IMG/VR virus record: IMGVR_UViG_3300032308_002775
Span: 1 to 64,000 of that record
From: a virus
Direction: 5' to 3' (one strand)
DNA: 64,000 nt
Both the position numbers and the translations under genes were made by a program. The notes beneath the pieces are model-generated. The model was given only the letters and a program-made list of their open reading frames with translations. It did not search any database and had not been told where the DNA came from. This document shows, piece after piece, positions 15,776 to 23,720 of the stretch (within the stretch, counting starts at the first letter, position 1; each line of letters starts with the position of its first letter).

Positions 15776-16492
15776 ATGCGGAAACAACCAGCGCGGGCCG
15801 CGGAAAAGAAAACCGCTGAGAAAGCCCGCCGCCGACAAGAGCGCCAGCAAACCCGCGAACAGCAGGTGCGCCAGCCGCTTGAAATCACCTGGCGCACGCC
15901 AGCCCAGAAGTCGGCCTGGGAAGCGTTGGAAAATAACCTCGTCACGTTTCTTCTCGGCTCTGCCGGTTCCGGCAAGACGTTTCTCGCAATGGCGTACGCG
16001 CTGAATGCCGTACTGACCAACCAGGTCGAAAAGATCGTGCTCACCCGGCCGATCGTCGAGGCGGGCGAGAAGCTGGGCTATCTCCCGGGCACCTTTGGCG
16101 AGAAGGTCAACCCGTACATGCAGCCGCTGTACGACGCCATGGACGCCCTGGTCGGCAAGCAGTCGGCCAAGCGGGAGCTGATCAACAAGGCCGTGGTGCT
16201 GGCGCCCTTGTGCTACATGCGGGGTCGCACGTTCAACAACGCCATCTGCGTCTTTGACGAGGCCCAGAACGCGACCTACGGCCAGCTCAAGCTGTTTCTG
16301 TCGCGCTTCGGCGAGAGCAGCAAGATGATTATCACAGGCGACCCGCAGCAGTCCGACCTGCCGTTCTCACCGCCTCCGCTCAAAGAAGTCGTTGGTAAGC
16401 TGGAGAAGGCCAAGAACATTACGGCGATACAGTTTGCCAACAGCGACGTCGTACGGCATCCGATCGTCTCGACCATTCTGGAACGGTTGTAG
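15776..16492 (+). CDS. phoH: PhoH-like ATPase
   Basis: 238 residues. Walker A GSAGSGKT (about residues 62-69), Walker B ICVFDEAQN (about 160-168) and the family motif VLTRPIVEAGEKLGYLPG are all present, as is GDPQQSD. PhoH proteins are ATPases related to the N-terminal half of superfamily 1 helicases, common in phages and thought to act on RNA or under phosphate stress. The basic N-terminus (RRRQERQQTREQQVR) is an extension that could bind nucleic acid. AAAGGAA precedes the ATG. Confidence 0.9.
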   Translation: MRKQPARAAEKKTAEKARRRQERQQTREQQVRQPLEITWRTPAQKSAWEALENNLVTFLLGSAGSGKTFLAMAYALNAVLTNQVEKIVLTRPIVEAGEKLGYLPGTFGEKVNPYMQPLYDAMDALVGKQSAKRELINKAVVLAPLCYMRGRTFNNAICVFDEAQNATYGQLKLFLSRFGESSKMIITGDPQQSDLPFSPPPLKEVVGKLEKAKNITAIQFANSDVVRHPIVSTILERL

Positions 16493-16498
16493 TTTCGC

Positions 16499-16526
16499 TT
16501 GACCTATACACGGGTCGCGCTACACT
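16499..16526 (+). promoter_or_regulatory. Sigma70-like promoter
   Basis: TTGACC (16499-16504), 16-base spacer, TACACT (16521-16526): five and four matches. It lies immediately after the PhoH stop and 43 bases before the next ATG, leaving room for a leader with an AGGAGG site. Confidence 0.55.
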
Positions 16527-16568
16527 CGTGCCACCGCGTGAATTCGTCGCGCGGCCGCAGGAGGCGTT

Positions 16569-17240
16569 ATGTCGGCAACGGCGTGCCGGTACGAGACAAT
16601 TGCGGTTGAGTTTACGCAGGAAGAACGAAAGCTGGTGGCGCATCACGCAGAGCAGGCCAGGCTGCCCGTGGGTCGCTCGAAGATCTTCACAGGCAGCCCC
16701 GACCAGCTTGCCCTGCGCGAGCAGGAGCGCGGCGAAAACCAGTACGTCGGCATGGGCGTCGAGGCGGCGCTTTCGAAGTGGGGCGACTTCCTGGGCGCGG
16801 GCGGTTTCAACGCTTTCGTAACGCGTCGCGAGCTGCGCAACCAGAACAAGTTCGCCGGTGACAACGGCGTGGACTGTTATCTGCTCGACGGCAAGGTTCC
16901 GGTCGACACCAAGGGCTCCGAGCCGCCCAAGGGCTGGGTCTTTGACGAGGACACGGCGATGAAGCTGTGCCTGACCCACGAGCGCGACATGCCGCTCGAA
17001 AAGATGCGCGACATCGTCTACGTGTTTGGTCTGACCGAGCGGGCCCACGGCGAAGAGTGCCTGGCGCCCTACGTCGTGCTCCTGGTGGGCTGGCTTTACG
17101 GCCACGAGCTGCATGGTCGGGAGGACCGCGCGTTTCTTAAAGGGTGGTCGGCCGAGGGGCGTTCGCTCCGCAAGATGCACACGCTGCAGGGCTGTTTGCA
17201 GGCCAAGCTGCCCGTTGCGCCCGTTATCGAGACGGCATAG
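16569..17240 (+). CDS. Hypothetical protein, possible nuclease-like fold
   Basis: 223 residues. The start has AGGAGG five bases upstream and its own promoter. The segment DNGVDCYLLDGKVPVDTKGS resembles the D...(D/E)xK strand pair of PD-(D/E)xK nucleases, with D and K where catalytic residues would be. The rest (LAPYVVLLVGWLYGHEL) is helical and unassigned. This is only a resemblance; no other nuclease motif was found. An alternative is a phage-specific structural or regulatory protein. Confidence 0.5.
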   Translation: MSATACRYETIAVEFTQEERKLVAHHAEQARLPVGRSKIFTGSPDQLALREQERGENQYVGMGVEAALSKWGDFLGAGGFNAFVTRRELRNQNKFAGDNGVDCYLLDGKVPVDTKGSEPPKGWVFDEDTAMKLCLTHERDMPLEKMRDIVYVFGLTERAHGEECLAPYVVLLVGWLYGHELHGREDRAFLKGWSAEGRSLRKMHTLQGCLQAKLPVAPVIETA

Positions 17241-17276
17241 ACTTTTCGTGACGGTTCTGCCCCACACGGAGGACAT

Positions 17277-17573
17277 ATGCGGGAGAGGCGCAGGGAGGCG
17301 GTCCCGAGCTGGCCGCGGTCGTCACAAGCGATCGCGCCGCGACGGAAAGAGTACTTGCGGGAGCGGCCTTCCGAACCGGGCCGTGTCTGTACCCCATCGG
17401 GCAGCCGGGGTGCCGGGATGCTGCGGAAAGATATCTTTTCGCGCTTAACGCTGGTTGCTGGGTTTCCAACGCCGTCCGAGCGCCTCCTTCGCCCCAACGA
17501 CACACGAGCACAAGCAGGACGCGAGCGGTCCTGCTGCCAGCGCCCAGCCCGTTTTCTTGGAGTCACGCAATGA
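17277..17573 (+). CDS. Possible Arg-rich small protein
   Basis: 98 residues. In favour: CGGAGG five bases before the ATG, and a stop that overlaps the next start as ATGA. Against: strongly skewed composition (many Arg, Pro, Ser), no predicted fold, and a 23-base hairpin plus a palindrome copy inside it. It may instead be an untranslated leader. It encodes K-D-I-F at the palindrome. Confidence 0.4.
   Translation: MRERRREAVPSWPRSSQAIAPRRKEYLRERPSEPGRVCTPSGSRGAGMLRKDIFSRLTLVAGFPTPSERLLRPNDTRAQAGRERSCCQRPARFLGVTQ
17427..17438. repeat. GATATC palindrome site 6 (AAAGATATCTTT)
   Basis: Exact copy, about 140 bases upstream of the ferritin-like gene and inside the doubtful Arg-rich gene. Confidence 0.7.
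17513..17535 (+). terminator. Hairpin upstream of the ferritin-like gene
   Basis: AGCAGGAC (17513-17520) pairs perfectly with GTCCTGCT (17528-17535) around a 7-base loop. There is no T run, so it is more likely a leader structure or stability element than a terminator. Confidence 0.35.
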
Positions 17574-18046
17574 AGATTGAACAGTTTCTGGAATTGATGA
17601 ACGAAGACCTGATGCGCGAGTGGACGCATCTGAAGTTTTATCTTTACCACGCCAGCGCCGTGACCGGCCTGCATGCCGTTGAGTTTCGCGAGTGGCTCAC
17701 CAGCGCAGCCAAGGGCGAGCTGGAGCACGTTCAACAGTTTCTGGACCGGCTGTTTGGCTTGAGCTATCAGCGCCCAGCGCAGAGCTCGCACGATTTTCCG
17801 CGGCTCCTCCTGCCCGCCGACATCCTGGCATACGCGGCCAAGCTGGAAAACGAAGTCGTCGTGAACTACACCGAGCGGCTCAAACAGCTCGAACTGCTCG
17901 AGCATCCTGCGGCGGCGTACCTGAAGGTGTTTTACGAGGATCATCTCCAGGACAGCTTCGAGGATTGCGAACGCATTCTGCGCATGCTCAACGGCGAGGT
18001 TGGCGAGGCGCATATCCGCCAGTATCGGTATATTCCCAAAGACTAA
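17570..18046 (+). CDS. Ferritin-like (diiron four-helix) protein
   Basis: 158 residues, all helical. Glu/His positions fit a ferritin-like diiron site: E in MREWTHLKFYLYHA, ExxH in AKGELEHVQQF, E in LENEVVVNYTERL and E/H in FYEDHLQDSFEDCE. Bacterioferritin- or DPS-like proteins store iron or protect DNA from peroxide, so a phage copy could do either. TTGGAG precedes the ATG, which overlaps the previous reading frame. A rubrerythrin- or hydroxylase-like role is possible. Confidence 0.6.
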   Translation: MKIEQFLELMNEDLMREWTHLKFYLYHASAVTGLHAVEFREWLTSAAKGELEHVQQFLDRLFGLSYQRPAQSSHDFPRLLLPADILAYAAKLENEVVVNYTERLKQLELLEHPAAAYLKVFYEDHLQDSFEDCERILRMLNGEVGEAHIRQYRYIPKD

Positions 18047-18070
18047 ATGTTGCTGATAGAGGGAGCGCAC

Positions 18071-19651
18071 ATGCGCGTGCTTGCTTTAACAGTGTCGGAT
18101 CGCGTTTTCTTTTCCGGCACGCTGGCCGCAGTTAACTCGCTGTTGCACTATTCTGCGAACTGGCCTGCTGATTGGGTGTTGGATATCGCTGTTGTTTCAA
18201 GTGGCGAATACAACGAAGCGCTGACCGCGCCGCAAATAAACATGCTGACTCGCGGCGGCGTGCAGGTCTACAAACACACGGACTTTACAGCGCCTGGCCG
18301 CGTTCTAGGCGCCTGGCAGCTAAAAGCGTACGCAGCAAATGATCTCGCGCAACGCAATCAACACGCCGTTATTATCGGGTTTGATTCGGATCTTTTGTTC
18401 GCATCAGACGTGCGCGACGTTGTGACTCAGTGTCACGCGGACGGCAACTTTTGTGGCGGCGAAGACGGAAAAGGCGCGACTTACACCGCAGAATACGCCG
18501 CGTACGGAATTCCGGCTGGGTTGTCTGCTCCGTACATGTCGACGTCGTGCTACTTTTGTCCGCTCACCGATACCAATAAACACATCCTGCACGAGTGGGC
18601 GGAAAAAACGAATACGGCAAAATATGGGCCGCAAACAACTAAGGTCTATGCCGGGCACGGTGATCAGGGCGTGCTGAATGCCGTAATTGCGGCACACACG
18701 CGCGCCGTTAATGTCGTGCTTTTACCAAATGCGCTGTGGAGTCAGCACTGGCGCTACGAAACAGATGTTGTTGAATGGGACGGGCAGCATCTTGTTAACT
18801 ACACGGCAAGCAAACAGCCAATGCGAGCGTTGCATTGCGGCGGCAGTGATAAATTTTGGACACCAGCGCATTCGGCGCGCCGACTAAACGGCGGACAAAG
18901 TCAGCGGTGGAGCTACGCGCACTTTTTACGTTTCTTCCACTTTGGCCCGTTGTCGGTATGGGACATCGATCCGTTGATGGTGATTCCTGCCGAGCATCTG
19001 CATCTTTTTTCAGACGTTTTAAACTACCATCAGTTGATTTTTGCTATGGCGCCCGACGTGCGGAAGAAGTGGGCCGCATTGAGCTCGCAGTGGCTAGATC
19101 GCGCCATTTCTTCCGAAAAGGTTCGGCGCGCCATGTCTTTGCACGCCGACGGAAATGGTTCGATGAACGTCTATGTAGAGTTGGCGCGTGAGCTTTCGGC
19201 TGGCGGCACGTTAGTTGAAGTGGGTTCTTTTTACGGCGGCTCTGCAGTAACAGTTGCCGCTGCCACGCGTCATAACAACGTGCGTGTCATCTCGGTCGAA
19301 TCGTTCACGGGCAATCTTGACAATACTGTAGATGGGTTACCGCTTCCCGCAATTACAGAATATGTGCGCAATGTAAAGCAGGTATGGCCGTACCTAAACA
19401 TTGATACGGTAGCTCTGCCGGGGCAATTAGCGGCCGACATGTTCGAAGACAATTCTTTGGACATGGTATTTATTGACGGTGACCACTCAACGGCTGCCGT
19501 CCTGCGCGATATTGCAGTGTGGTGGCCAAAAGTTGCGCTCGGGGGCGTGCTGGCTGGCGATGATTACAGTTGGCGTACAGTAGCGGCTGCAGTCAAAGAA
19601 CGGTTTCCGCACGCGTCAAATAAGCACTCGGTGTGGTGGGTGAAAAAATGA
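18071..19651 (+). CDS. Glycosyltransferase-methyltransferase fusion
   Basis: 526 residues in two domains. The N-terminal half is a GT-A-like transferase with HAVIIGFDSDLLFASD containing DxD. The C-terminal part, about the last 170 residues, is a class I SAM methyltransferase of the Methyltransf_24 type: VEVGSFYGGSAVTVAAA (SAM loop), MVFIDGDHSTAAV and GGVLAGDDYS. The start at 18071 has AGGGAG six bases upstream; an ATG at 18047 touching the previous stop lacks a site. The fusion suggests sequential transfer and methylation of one sugar. This gene is visibly more AT-rich than the structural genes. Confidence 0.7.
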   Translation: MRVLALTVSDRVFFSGTLAAVNSLLHYSANWPADWVLDIAVVSSGEYNEALTAPQINMLTRGGVQVYKHTDFTAPGRVLGAWQLKAYAANDLAQRNQHAVIIGFDSDLLFASDVRDVVTQCHADGNFCGGEDGKGATYTAEYAAYGIPAGLSAPYMSTSCYFCPLTDTNKHILHEWAEKTNTAKYGPQTTKVYAGHGDQGVLNAVIAAHTRAVNVVLLPNALWSQHWRYETDVVEWDGQHLVNYTASKQPMRALHCGGSDKFWTPAHSARRLNGGQSQRWSYAHFLRFFHFGPLSVWDIDPLMVIPAEHLHLFSDVLNYHQLIFAMAPDVRKKWAALSSQWLDRAISSEKVRRAMSLHADGNGSMNVYVELARELSAGGTLVEVGSFYGGSAVTVAAATRHNNVRVISVESFTGNLDNTVDGLPLPAITEYVRNVKQVWPYLNIDTVALPGQLAADMFEDNSLDMVFIDGDHSTAAVLRDIAVWWPKVALGGVLAGDDYSWRTVAAAVKERFPHASNKHSVWWVKK

Positions 19652-20634
19652 CCGTGGCGCCCCGCAAAATCATTTTTCAAAACTGGCAAAGCCCGGGCGA
19701 CATCGTGATGCTGCTGTTCGCGCTCGACAGCCTGCATCGTAGCTATCCGGATGTGTTTATCACCGACGTGCGCTGCACGGCGCGCGAGATCTTCCACGGC
19801 AGTCCATTTATTACGCCGCTTGACGATAACGAAGAGGGCGTAATGGTCATCAAGGCCGAGTACCCCTCAATTCACCGTAGCAACACGCACCCGGTGCGCT
19901 TCGTTACCGCCTTTGCCGAGCACATGGAACAGCGCCTCGGCGTGCGAATTCGACCGGGGCCGTTTCATAGCGTGGTGCACATTACGGCAGAAGAAGAACG
20001 CTGGGTTTCCGCGGTGCATGAGGTTCTCAAGCGCGACGTGCCGTACTGGATCATCAACGCGGGGCACAAAAGCGATTTCACGGCGAAGGCCTGGGACTTC
20101 GAGCGCTACCAGGCGCTCGTCGACCGCTTTCCTGAGATCTGGTTTGTGCAGGTTGGTTCGCCGGAGCACACGCATCCGCCGCTGACAGGCCCTAACGTAC
20201 TTAACTTCGTGGGGAAAACCGACACGCGACAGCTCATTCGGCTCGTGTGGCACTCCTTCGGCGTTATTTCTGGCGTCAGCTTCCCGATGCACCTCGCCTA
20301 TGCTGTGCCGCCGCATCCGCGTTTTAATCGCAAAAGCCGCGCCAATATCACGATCGCCGGGGGTCGTGAGCCTGCACACTGGGAGGAGGGCCCGAACCAC
20401 CACTATCTGCACACCTGCGGTATGCTGCCCTGCTGCGACATGGGCGGTTGTTGGAAGAGTCGCGTGGTGCCGCTTGGCGACGGCGACGGGAAAGACAACA
20501 GTCTGTGCGTATCGCCGGTGATGCTTGGCAGCGGCCAGTGGATTGGTCGTTGCATGGAAATGATTAGCGTGGATGACGTGGCCCGGGTTATTGAGAAGTA
20601 CATGACCAACCTCGAGTACGAACCAATATCGTGA
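19648..20634 (+). CDS. GT9-like (heptosyltransferase-related) glycosyltransferase
   Basis: 328 residues. The start KIIFQNWQSPGDIVMLLFAL matches the GT9 opening strand and helix, which reads GDIVxxxPAL in ADP-heptose transferases. The C-terminal half has NAGHKSDFTAKAWDFERYQ, QVGSPEHTHPPL and LIRLVWHSFGVISGVSFPMH, the second Rossmann domain. A cysteine-rich insertion (TCGMLPCCDMGGCW) is unusual and recalls, but does not copy, the TibC iron finger. It starts on an ATGA overlap with the fusion gene. Confidence 0.6.
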   Translation: MTVAPRKIIFQNWQSPGDIVMLLFALDSLHRSYPDVFITDVRCTAREIFHGSPFITPLDDNEEGVMVIKAEYPSIHRSNTHPVRFVTAFAEHMEQRLGVRIRPGPFHSVVHITAEEERWVSAVHEVLKRDVPYWIINAGHKSDFTAKAWDFERYQALVDRFPEIWFVQVGSPEHTHPPLTGPNVLNFVGKTDTRQLIRLVWHSFGVISGVSFPMHLAYAVPPHPRFNRKSRANITIAGGREPAHWEEGPNHHYLHTCGMLPCCDMGGCWKSRVVPLGDGDGKDNSLCVSPVMLGSGQWIGRCMEMISVDDVARVIEKYMTNLEYEPIS

Positions 20635-20891
20635 ATGATTTCAGCTGGACGACCGCCCTGACGGTGTTCGTCGTGTACGTGTTCTTTGACATCCTCTACG
20701 CTCTTTACGTTTTGTGCGTCAGCCGCAAACAAGCGATGTCTGCTAGCTTGATCAGCTCTGTGCTGTACAGCCTCGGCGCCTACGGGGTAATGAACTACCT
20801 GCATAACCCCTGGTACCTGATTCCTCTTGCGTGCGGCGCTTTCCTAGGCACGTACGTTGCCGTGAAGTACATGGGAGACCTGCACGCATGA
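20631..20891 (+). CDS. Small membrane protein, three segments
   Basis: 86 residues with three hydrophobic stretches (ALTVFVVYVFFDILYALYVL, about 45-60 and 63-80). The GTG start overlaps the previous stop as GTGA, so translation is coupled. No Cys or enzymatic motif. Its place amid glycan genes hints at moving or anchoring a glycan intermediate, but this is inference only. Confidence 0.6.
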   Translation: MNDFSWTTALTVFVVYVFFDILYALYVLCVSRKQAMSASLISSVLYSLGAYGVMNYLHNPWYLIPLACGAFLGTYVAVKYMGDLHA

Positions 20892-21307
20892 CGCCGCGCC
20901 GCTCGACGACAATTGGGTTGGATTTTGACTGCACGTTTACCTCAGACATCGAGTTCTGGCGGCTATTCGTGCAACTTTGCGTCAAACGCGGGCACCAGGT
21001 CGTGCTTGTTACGGCGCGACACGACACGCCCGAGAATCACGCATTGGTGCGCGATGTGATTGGGGGGCCGACGCTCTTGCAGCTGGCGGGCGTGGTGTTT
21101 ACGAGCCGCGGACCCAAGCGGCCGCATGCGACTGAGCGCGGATTTCAAATTGATATCTGGATCGACGACTTGCCCGAGTTTGTTGGTAACGCCAGCCTGG
21201 AACTGCTGGAGGTGATCAAGAGCCAGCAGTCCATCCACGAAACGCTGCCCGTGGTGCAGATCGGCGCCGTTGACCCTGACGCAGTGTGGCAGCCCGATGC
21301 AGAGTGA
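20888..21307 (+). CDS. HAD-superfamily phosphatase-like protein
   Basis: 139 residues. IGLDFDCTFTSD gives the HAD motif I DxDxT, with the nucleophile Asp in DFD; VVLVTARHDTP is motif II (T/S in LVTAR); IDIWIDDLPEF gives the acidic motif IV. Motif III Lys is plausibly in RGPKRPH. Short with a minimal cap, like small phosphatases acting on sugar phosphates or nucleotides. Starts on ATGA. Confidence 0.7.
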   Translation: MTPRRSTTIGLDFDCTFTSDIEFWRLFVQLCVKRGHQVVLVTARHDTPENHALVRDVIGGPTLLQLAGVVFTSRGPKRPHATERGFQIDIWIDDLPEFVGNASLELLEVIKSQQSIHETLPVVQIGAVDPDAVWQPDAE

Positions 21308-21626
21308 AACTGTTTATCTCCTGCTGGCCTTTGCGCTGGGCTACCTGACCGGCCGGGCGGATTCCCTGTACCGCGCGCTGTGGGACAAGTTTGGCTCTTC
21401 GCCGAAAACCGGGTTCTTCGCCGAGCAGACTCAACCGCCGCGGCCGCAGCACAATGGCCAGCCCGCGCCAAAGATATCTATTGACGAGCGCAAGGTCGTC
21501 TCAGAGATCAGCACGGCGGGCATCGCCAAGTCCGACGCCGCCGCCAGCGAGCTTGGGACGAAAACGGTACAGTCTGATAACATCGACGCGTCGGTGAGCA
21601 AGCTGGCGCAACTCAAAGGGAGATAA
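21297..21626 (+). CDS. Membrane-anchored hypothetical protein
   Basis: 109 residues. The ATG at 21297 begins with a single N-terminal membrane segment (TVYLLLAFALGYLTG), followed by a hydrophilic, probably disordered tail ending in VSKLAQLKGR. It overlaps the HAD gene by 11 bases and ends two bases before the actin-like gene. A membrane anchor for that filament protein is an interesting but untested idea. Confidence 0.55.
   Translation: MQSETVYLLLAFALGYLTGRADSLYRALWDKFGSSPKTGFFAEQTQPPRPQHNGQPAPKISIDERKVVSEISTAGIAKSDAAASELGTKTVQSDNIDASVSKLAQLKGR
21470..21481. repeat. GATATC palindrome site 7 (AAAGATATCTAT)
   Basis: One-mismatch copy, read as PKISID, a different frame from the K-D-I-F/Y copies. 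Confidence 0.6.
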
Positions 21627-21628
21627 TC

Positions 21629-22633
21629 ATGGCCAAGGGGCTCGACGTCGGTACTTCTTTCGTGGTCCTGGCCAGCGACGCCGCTGACGGCGCGGTGGTT
21701 TACAAGGATTTTCGGGACGCGTTCTACACGATCAAGCCCTCGAGTCCCGTGGCGCTGAAGATGATTGAGAAGGGCCTCGCCGGGCGGGTGTTCGTCAAGG
21801 ACGCCGACGGGACGTTTATCCTGCTCGGTCAGGACGCCATCGAGAAGGCCGTCGAGCGCAACGACTCGGCCAAACGACCCATGCACCGCGGCGTGGTCTC
21901 CGCCAAGGAGAAGGACGCCAAGCGGATCCTGGCCTACATCCTGAAGGAAGTCGCGGGCCAGGCCAGCGAGCCGGGCGAGAAGCTGGTGTTTTGCATTCCC
22001 GCCCAGCCGGTGGACCAGGAGGACGAGGATTTCGACGTCGGCTACCACGAGGACGTTGTCAAAACCATCCTCGCCGAGTGCGGCTACGAGGCCCGGGCGA
22101 TCAACGAAGCCGAGGCCTTGTGCTACTCGGAGCTCGAAAACGACGACTACACCGGCGTGGCTTTGTCTTGCGGCGCCGGGATGGTGAACTGCTGCGTGAT
22201 GCTCAACGGCGAGCCCACGGTCATGTTCAGCACCACCAAAAGCGGCGACTGGATCGACCGGATGACCGCCGTGGCCACCGGTGAGCCCGACTCGGTTGTT
22301 CAGGCCGAGAAGGAGCACGGGGAGTTCACGATCGGCCAGCCCAACGAGAACCCGATCCTGGCGGCCGTTTCGAGCTACTATGAGCGACTTATCGACTACA
22401 CGACCAAGCAGCTCGCTGCCGCTATGACTGGGCACAGGCTGCTTCCCAAGTTCAAGAATCCGCTGCCGGTTGTTATCGCAGGCGGAACCAGCCAGGCGAA
22501 CGGTTTTGTGCCGCGGTTTCACGAAAAGCTCGCGGAGAACGGCTTTCCGCTGGCGCTGAAGGAAGTACGACACGCCAAGGATCCGCTGCACGCGGTAGCC
22601 CGCGGGTGCCTGGTAGCCGCCAAAATCCTGTGA
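21629..22633 (+). CDS. Actin-like ATPase (ParM/FtsA-type)
   Basis: 334 residues. GLDVGTSFVVLAS is the first phosphate-binding loop, GVALSCGAGMVNCCVML the second, and VVIAGGTSQANGF the adenosine motif, the order of the actin/Hsp70 superfamily. NEAEALCYSEL fits the connecting helix. Length and lack of a chaperone domain favour a ParM-, MamK- or Alp-type filament protein over DnaK. In phages such proteins move DNA or organise virions. A ParR-type DNA-binding partner was not recognised; the palindrome family could be its target only if one exists. Confidence 0.7.
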   Translation: MAKGLDVGTSFVVLASDAADGAVVYKDFRDAFYTIKPSSPVALKMIEKGLAGRVFVKDADGTFILLGQDAIEKAVERNDSAKRPMHRGVVSAKEKDAKRILAYILKEVAGQASEPGEKLVFCIPAQPVDQEDEDFDVGYHEDVVKTILAECGYEARAINEAEALCYSELENDDYTGVALSCGAGMVNCCVMLNGEPTVMFSTTKSGDWIDRMTAVATGEPDSVVQAEKEHGEFTIGQPNENPILAAVSSYYERLIDYTTKQLAAAMTGHRLLPKFKNPLPVVIAGGTSQANGFVPRFHEKLAENGFPLALKEVRHAKDPLHAVARGCLVAAKIL

Positions 22634-22636
22634 GCA

Positions 22637-23671
22637 ATGAGCAACCCGGCTGTCGACGATATTGAACAGCGGTTGCGCGCGCTTCCGTACGGCGCGCCTG
22701 AAACCGGTGAGCTGCATTTGGCGTTGGCGCAAAATGCAGACAGTCTGGACAGGCTGGTCGGCTGCAATTTCGCGCCGCTCGTGATTCCGCCGCGCCATCC
22801 GGGTTGGACGTTCAAAAATCCGAGCATTGCACGGAATCCGGCGGGCGGCTACTACTGTGCGCTCCGGTACTCGTCGTGGCCGCTGATTCGCGGCTTTGCG
22901 TCACACTCCGAGTTGGCGGTGGCGACGCTGAATGATTTGTTAGAGCTTACCAGCGTTCAGTACGTTTACCCGCTCGCGCGCGAAACTATAGTGCCTGTTT
23001 TTGCGGCTTTCGGACCAGAAGACGCGCGGTTGTTTCGGGTGTACGACCGCTGGTTTGCTACGGCCTCGTTTCGTGACGTGCCGGAGTGTGCCGCAACGCC
23101 GCAGTTCTACTACTGCATGGGGTTGATGTCTTTTGACAATAACTTTAATTGGACTCAGCTTTCGATTCTTCCAGGCCGCGTACCGCAATCTGAAAAGAAC
23201 TGGATGCCGATTGAGGGCGAGTTATCGTGGCTCTACAGTCCGTTTAATACGTTAAAGTGTCGCGTTCAACACGAAGATCAAAAACTGGTCTACTCGCCGC
23301 CGCTTGCCACCCCGCCCGACTTGCAGTTCGCCCGAGGCGGAACACAGATCGTCGCCATTAATCAGGACTACTTGATCGGCATTATTCATGAAACGATTAT
23401 GAACGTCCCGGATGCCGAGACGCGCGAGCACGGGTGGCGGCGCGCCTACGTACACCGGTTTGTTCTGTATCGGCGCGAGCCGTTTTGCGTTGCGGCGCTC
23501 TCTCCGCCCTTCCATTTTTTGACGCAGTGCAGCACCGAGTTTGCCGCAGGTCTCGCCTACAAAGACGGCAAACTGATTGTTTCCTTCGGGCACCATGACA
23601 CGTCCAGCTGGCTGGCCGAGGTCCGCCTGGCTGACGTTCAACGTGTTTTGCGGCCCGGTGCGTCGTCGTAA
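22637..23671 (+). CDS. Five-bladed beta-propeller glycosidase/phosphorylase-like protein
   Basis: 344 residues. WTFKNPSIARNPAGGYYCALRYSSW, GPEDARLFRVYDRW, and the later GELSWLYSPFNTLKCR and GGTQIVAINQDYLIGIIHE show the blade pattern of GH43/GH130-like propellers, where a GPED segment carries an active-site acid. It may cut or rearrange a surface glycan. It directly follows the actin-like gene but belongs with the glycan module, and is AT-richer than the structural genes. Confidence 0.6.
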   Translation: MSNPAVDDIEQRLRALPYGAPETGELHLALAQNADSLDRLVGCNFAPLVIPPRHPGWTFKNPSIARNPAGGYYCALRYSSWPLIRGFASHSELAVATLNDLLELTSVQYVYPLARETIVPVFAAFGPEDARLFRVYDRWFATASFRDVPECAATPQFYYCMGLMSFDNNFNWTQLSILPGRVPQSEKNWMPIEGELSWLYSPFNTLKCRVQHEDQKLVYSPPLATPPDLQFARGGTQIVAINQDYLIGIIHETIMNVPDAETREHGWRRAYVHRFVLYRREPFCVAALSPPFHFLTQCSTEFAAGLAYKDGKLIVSFGHHDTSSWLAEVRLADVQRVLRPGASS

Positions 23672-23681
23672 CGGTTGCGTA

Positions 23682-23690
23682 TGTTAAAAT
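23682..23690 (+). promoter_or_regulatory. Extended -10 promoter
   Basis: TG-T-TAAAAT (23682-23690) matches the extended -10 pattern TGnTATAAT with one mismatch. No -35 is seen, as allowed for this class. It lies 31 bases before the HAD-like gene start. Confidence 0.5.
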
Positions 23691-23720
23691 AGGCCTGCCG
23701 CGGTCAACGCAGGGTTTTTT

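Noticed and set aside
17277-17573. Treating the Arg-rich reading frame as certain
   Set aside because: Composition is poor and it contains a hairpin and palindrome, so it is kept only at low confidence.
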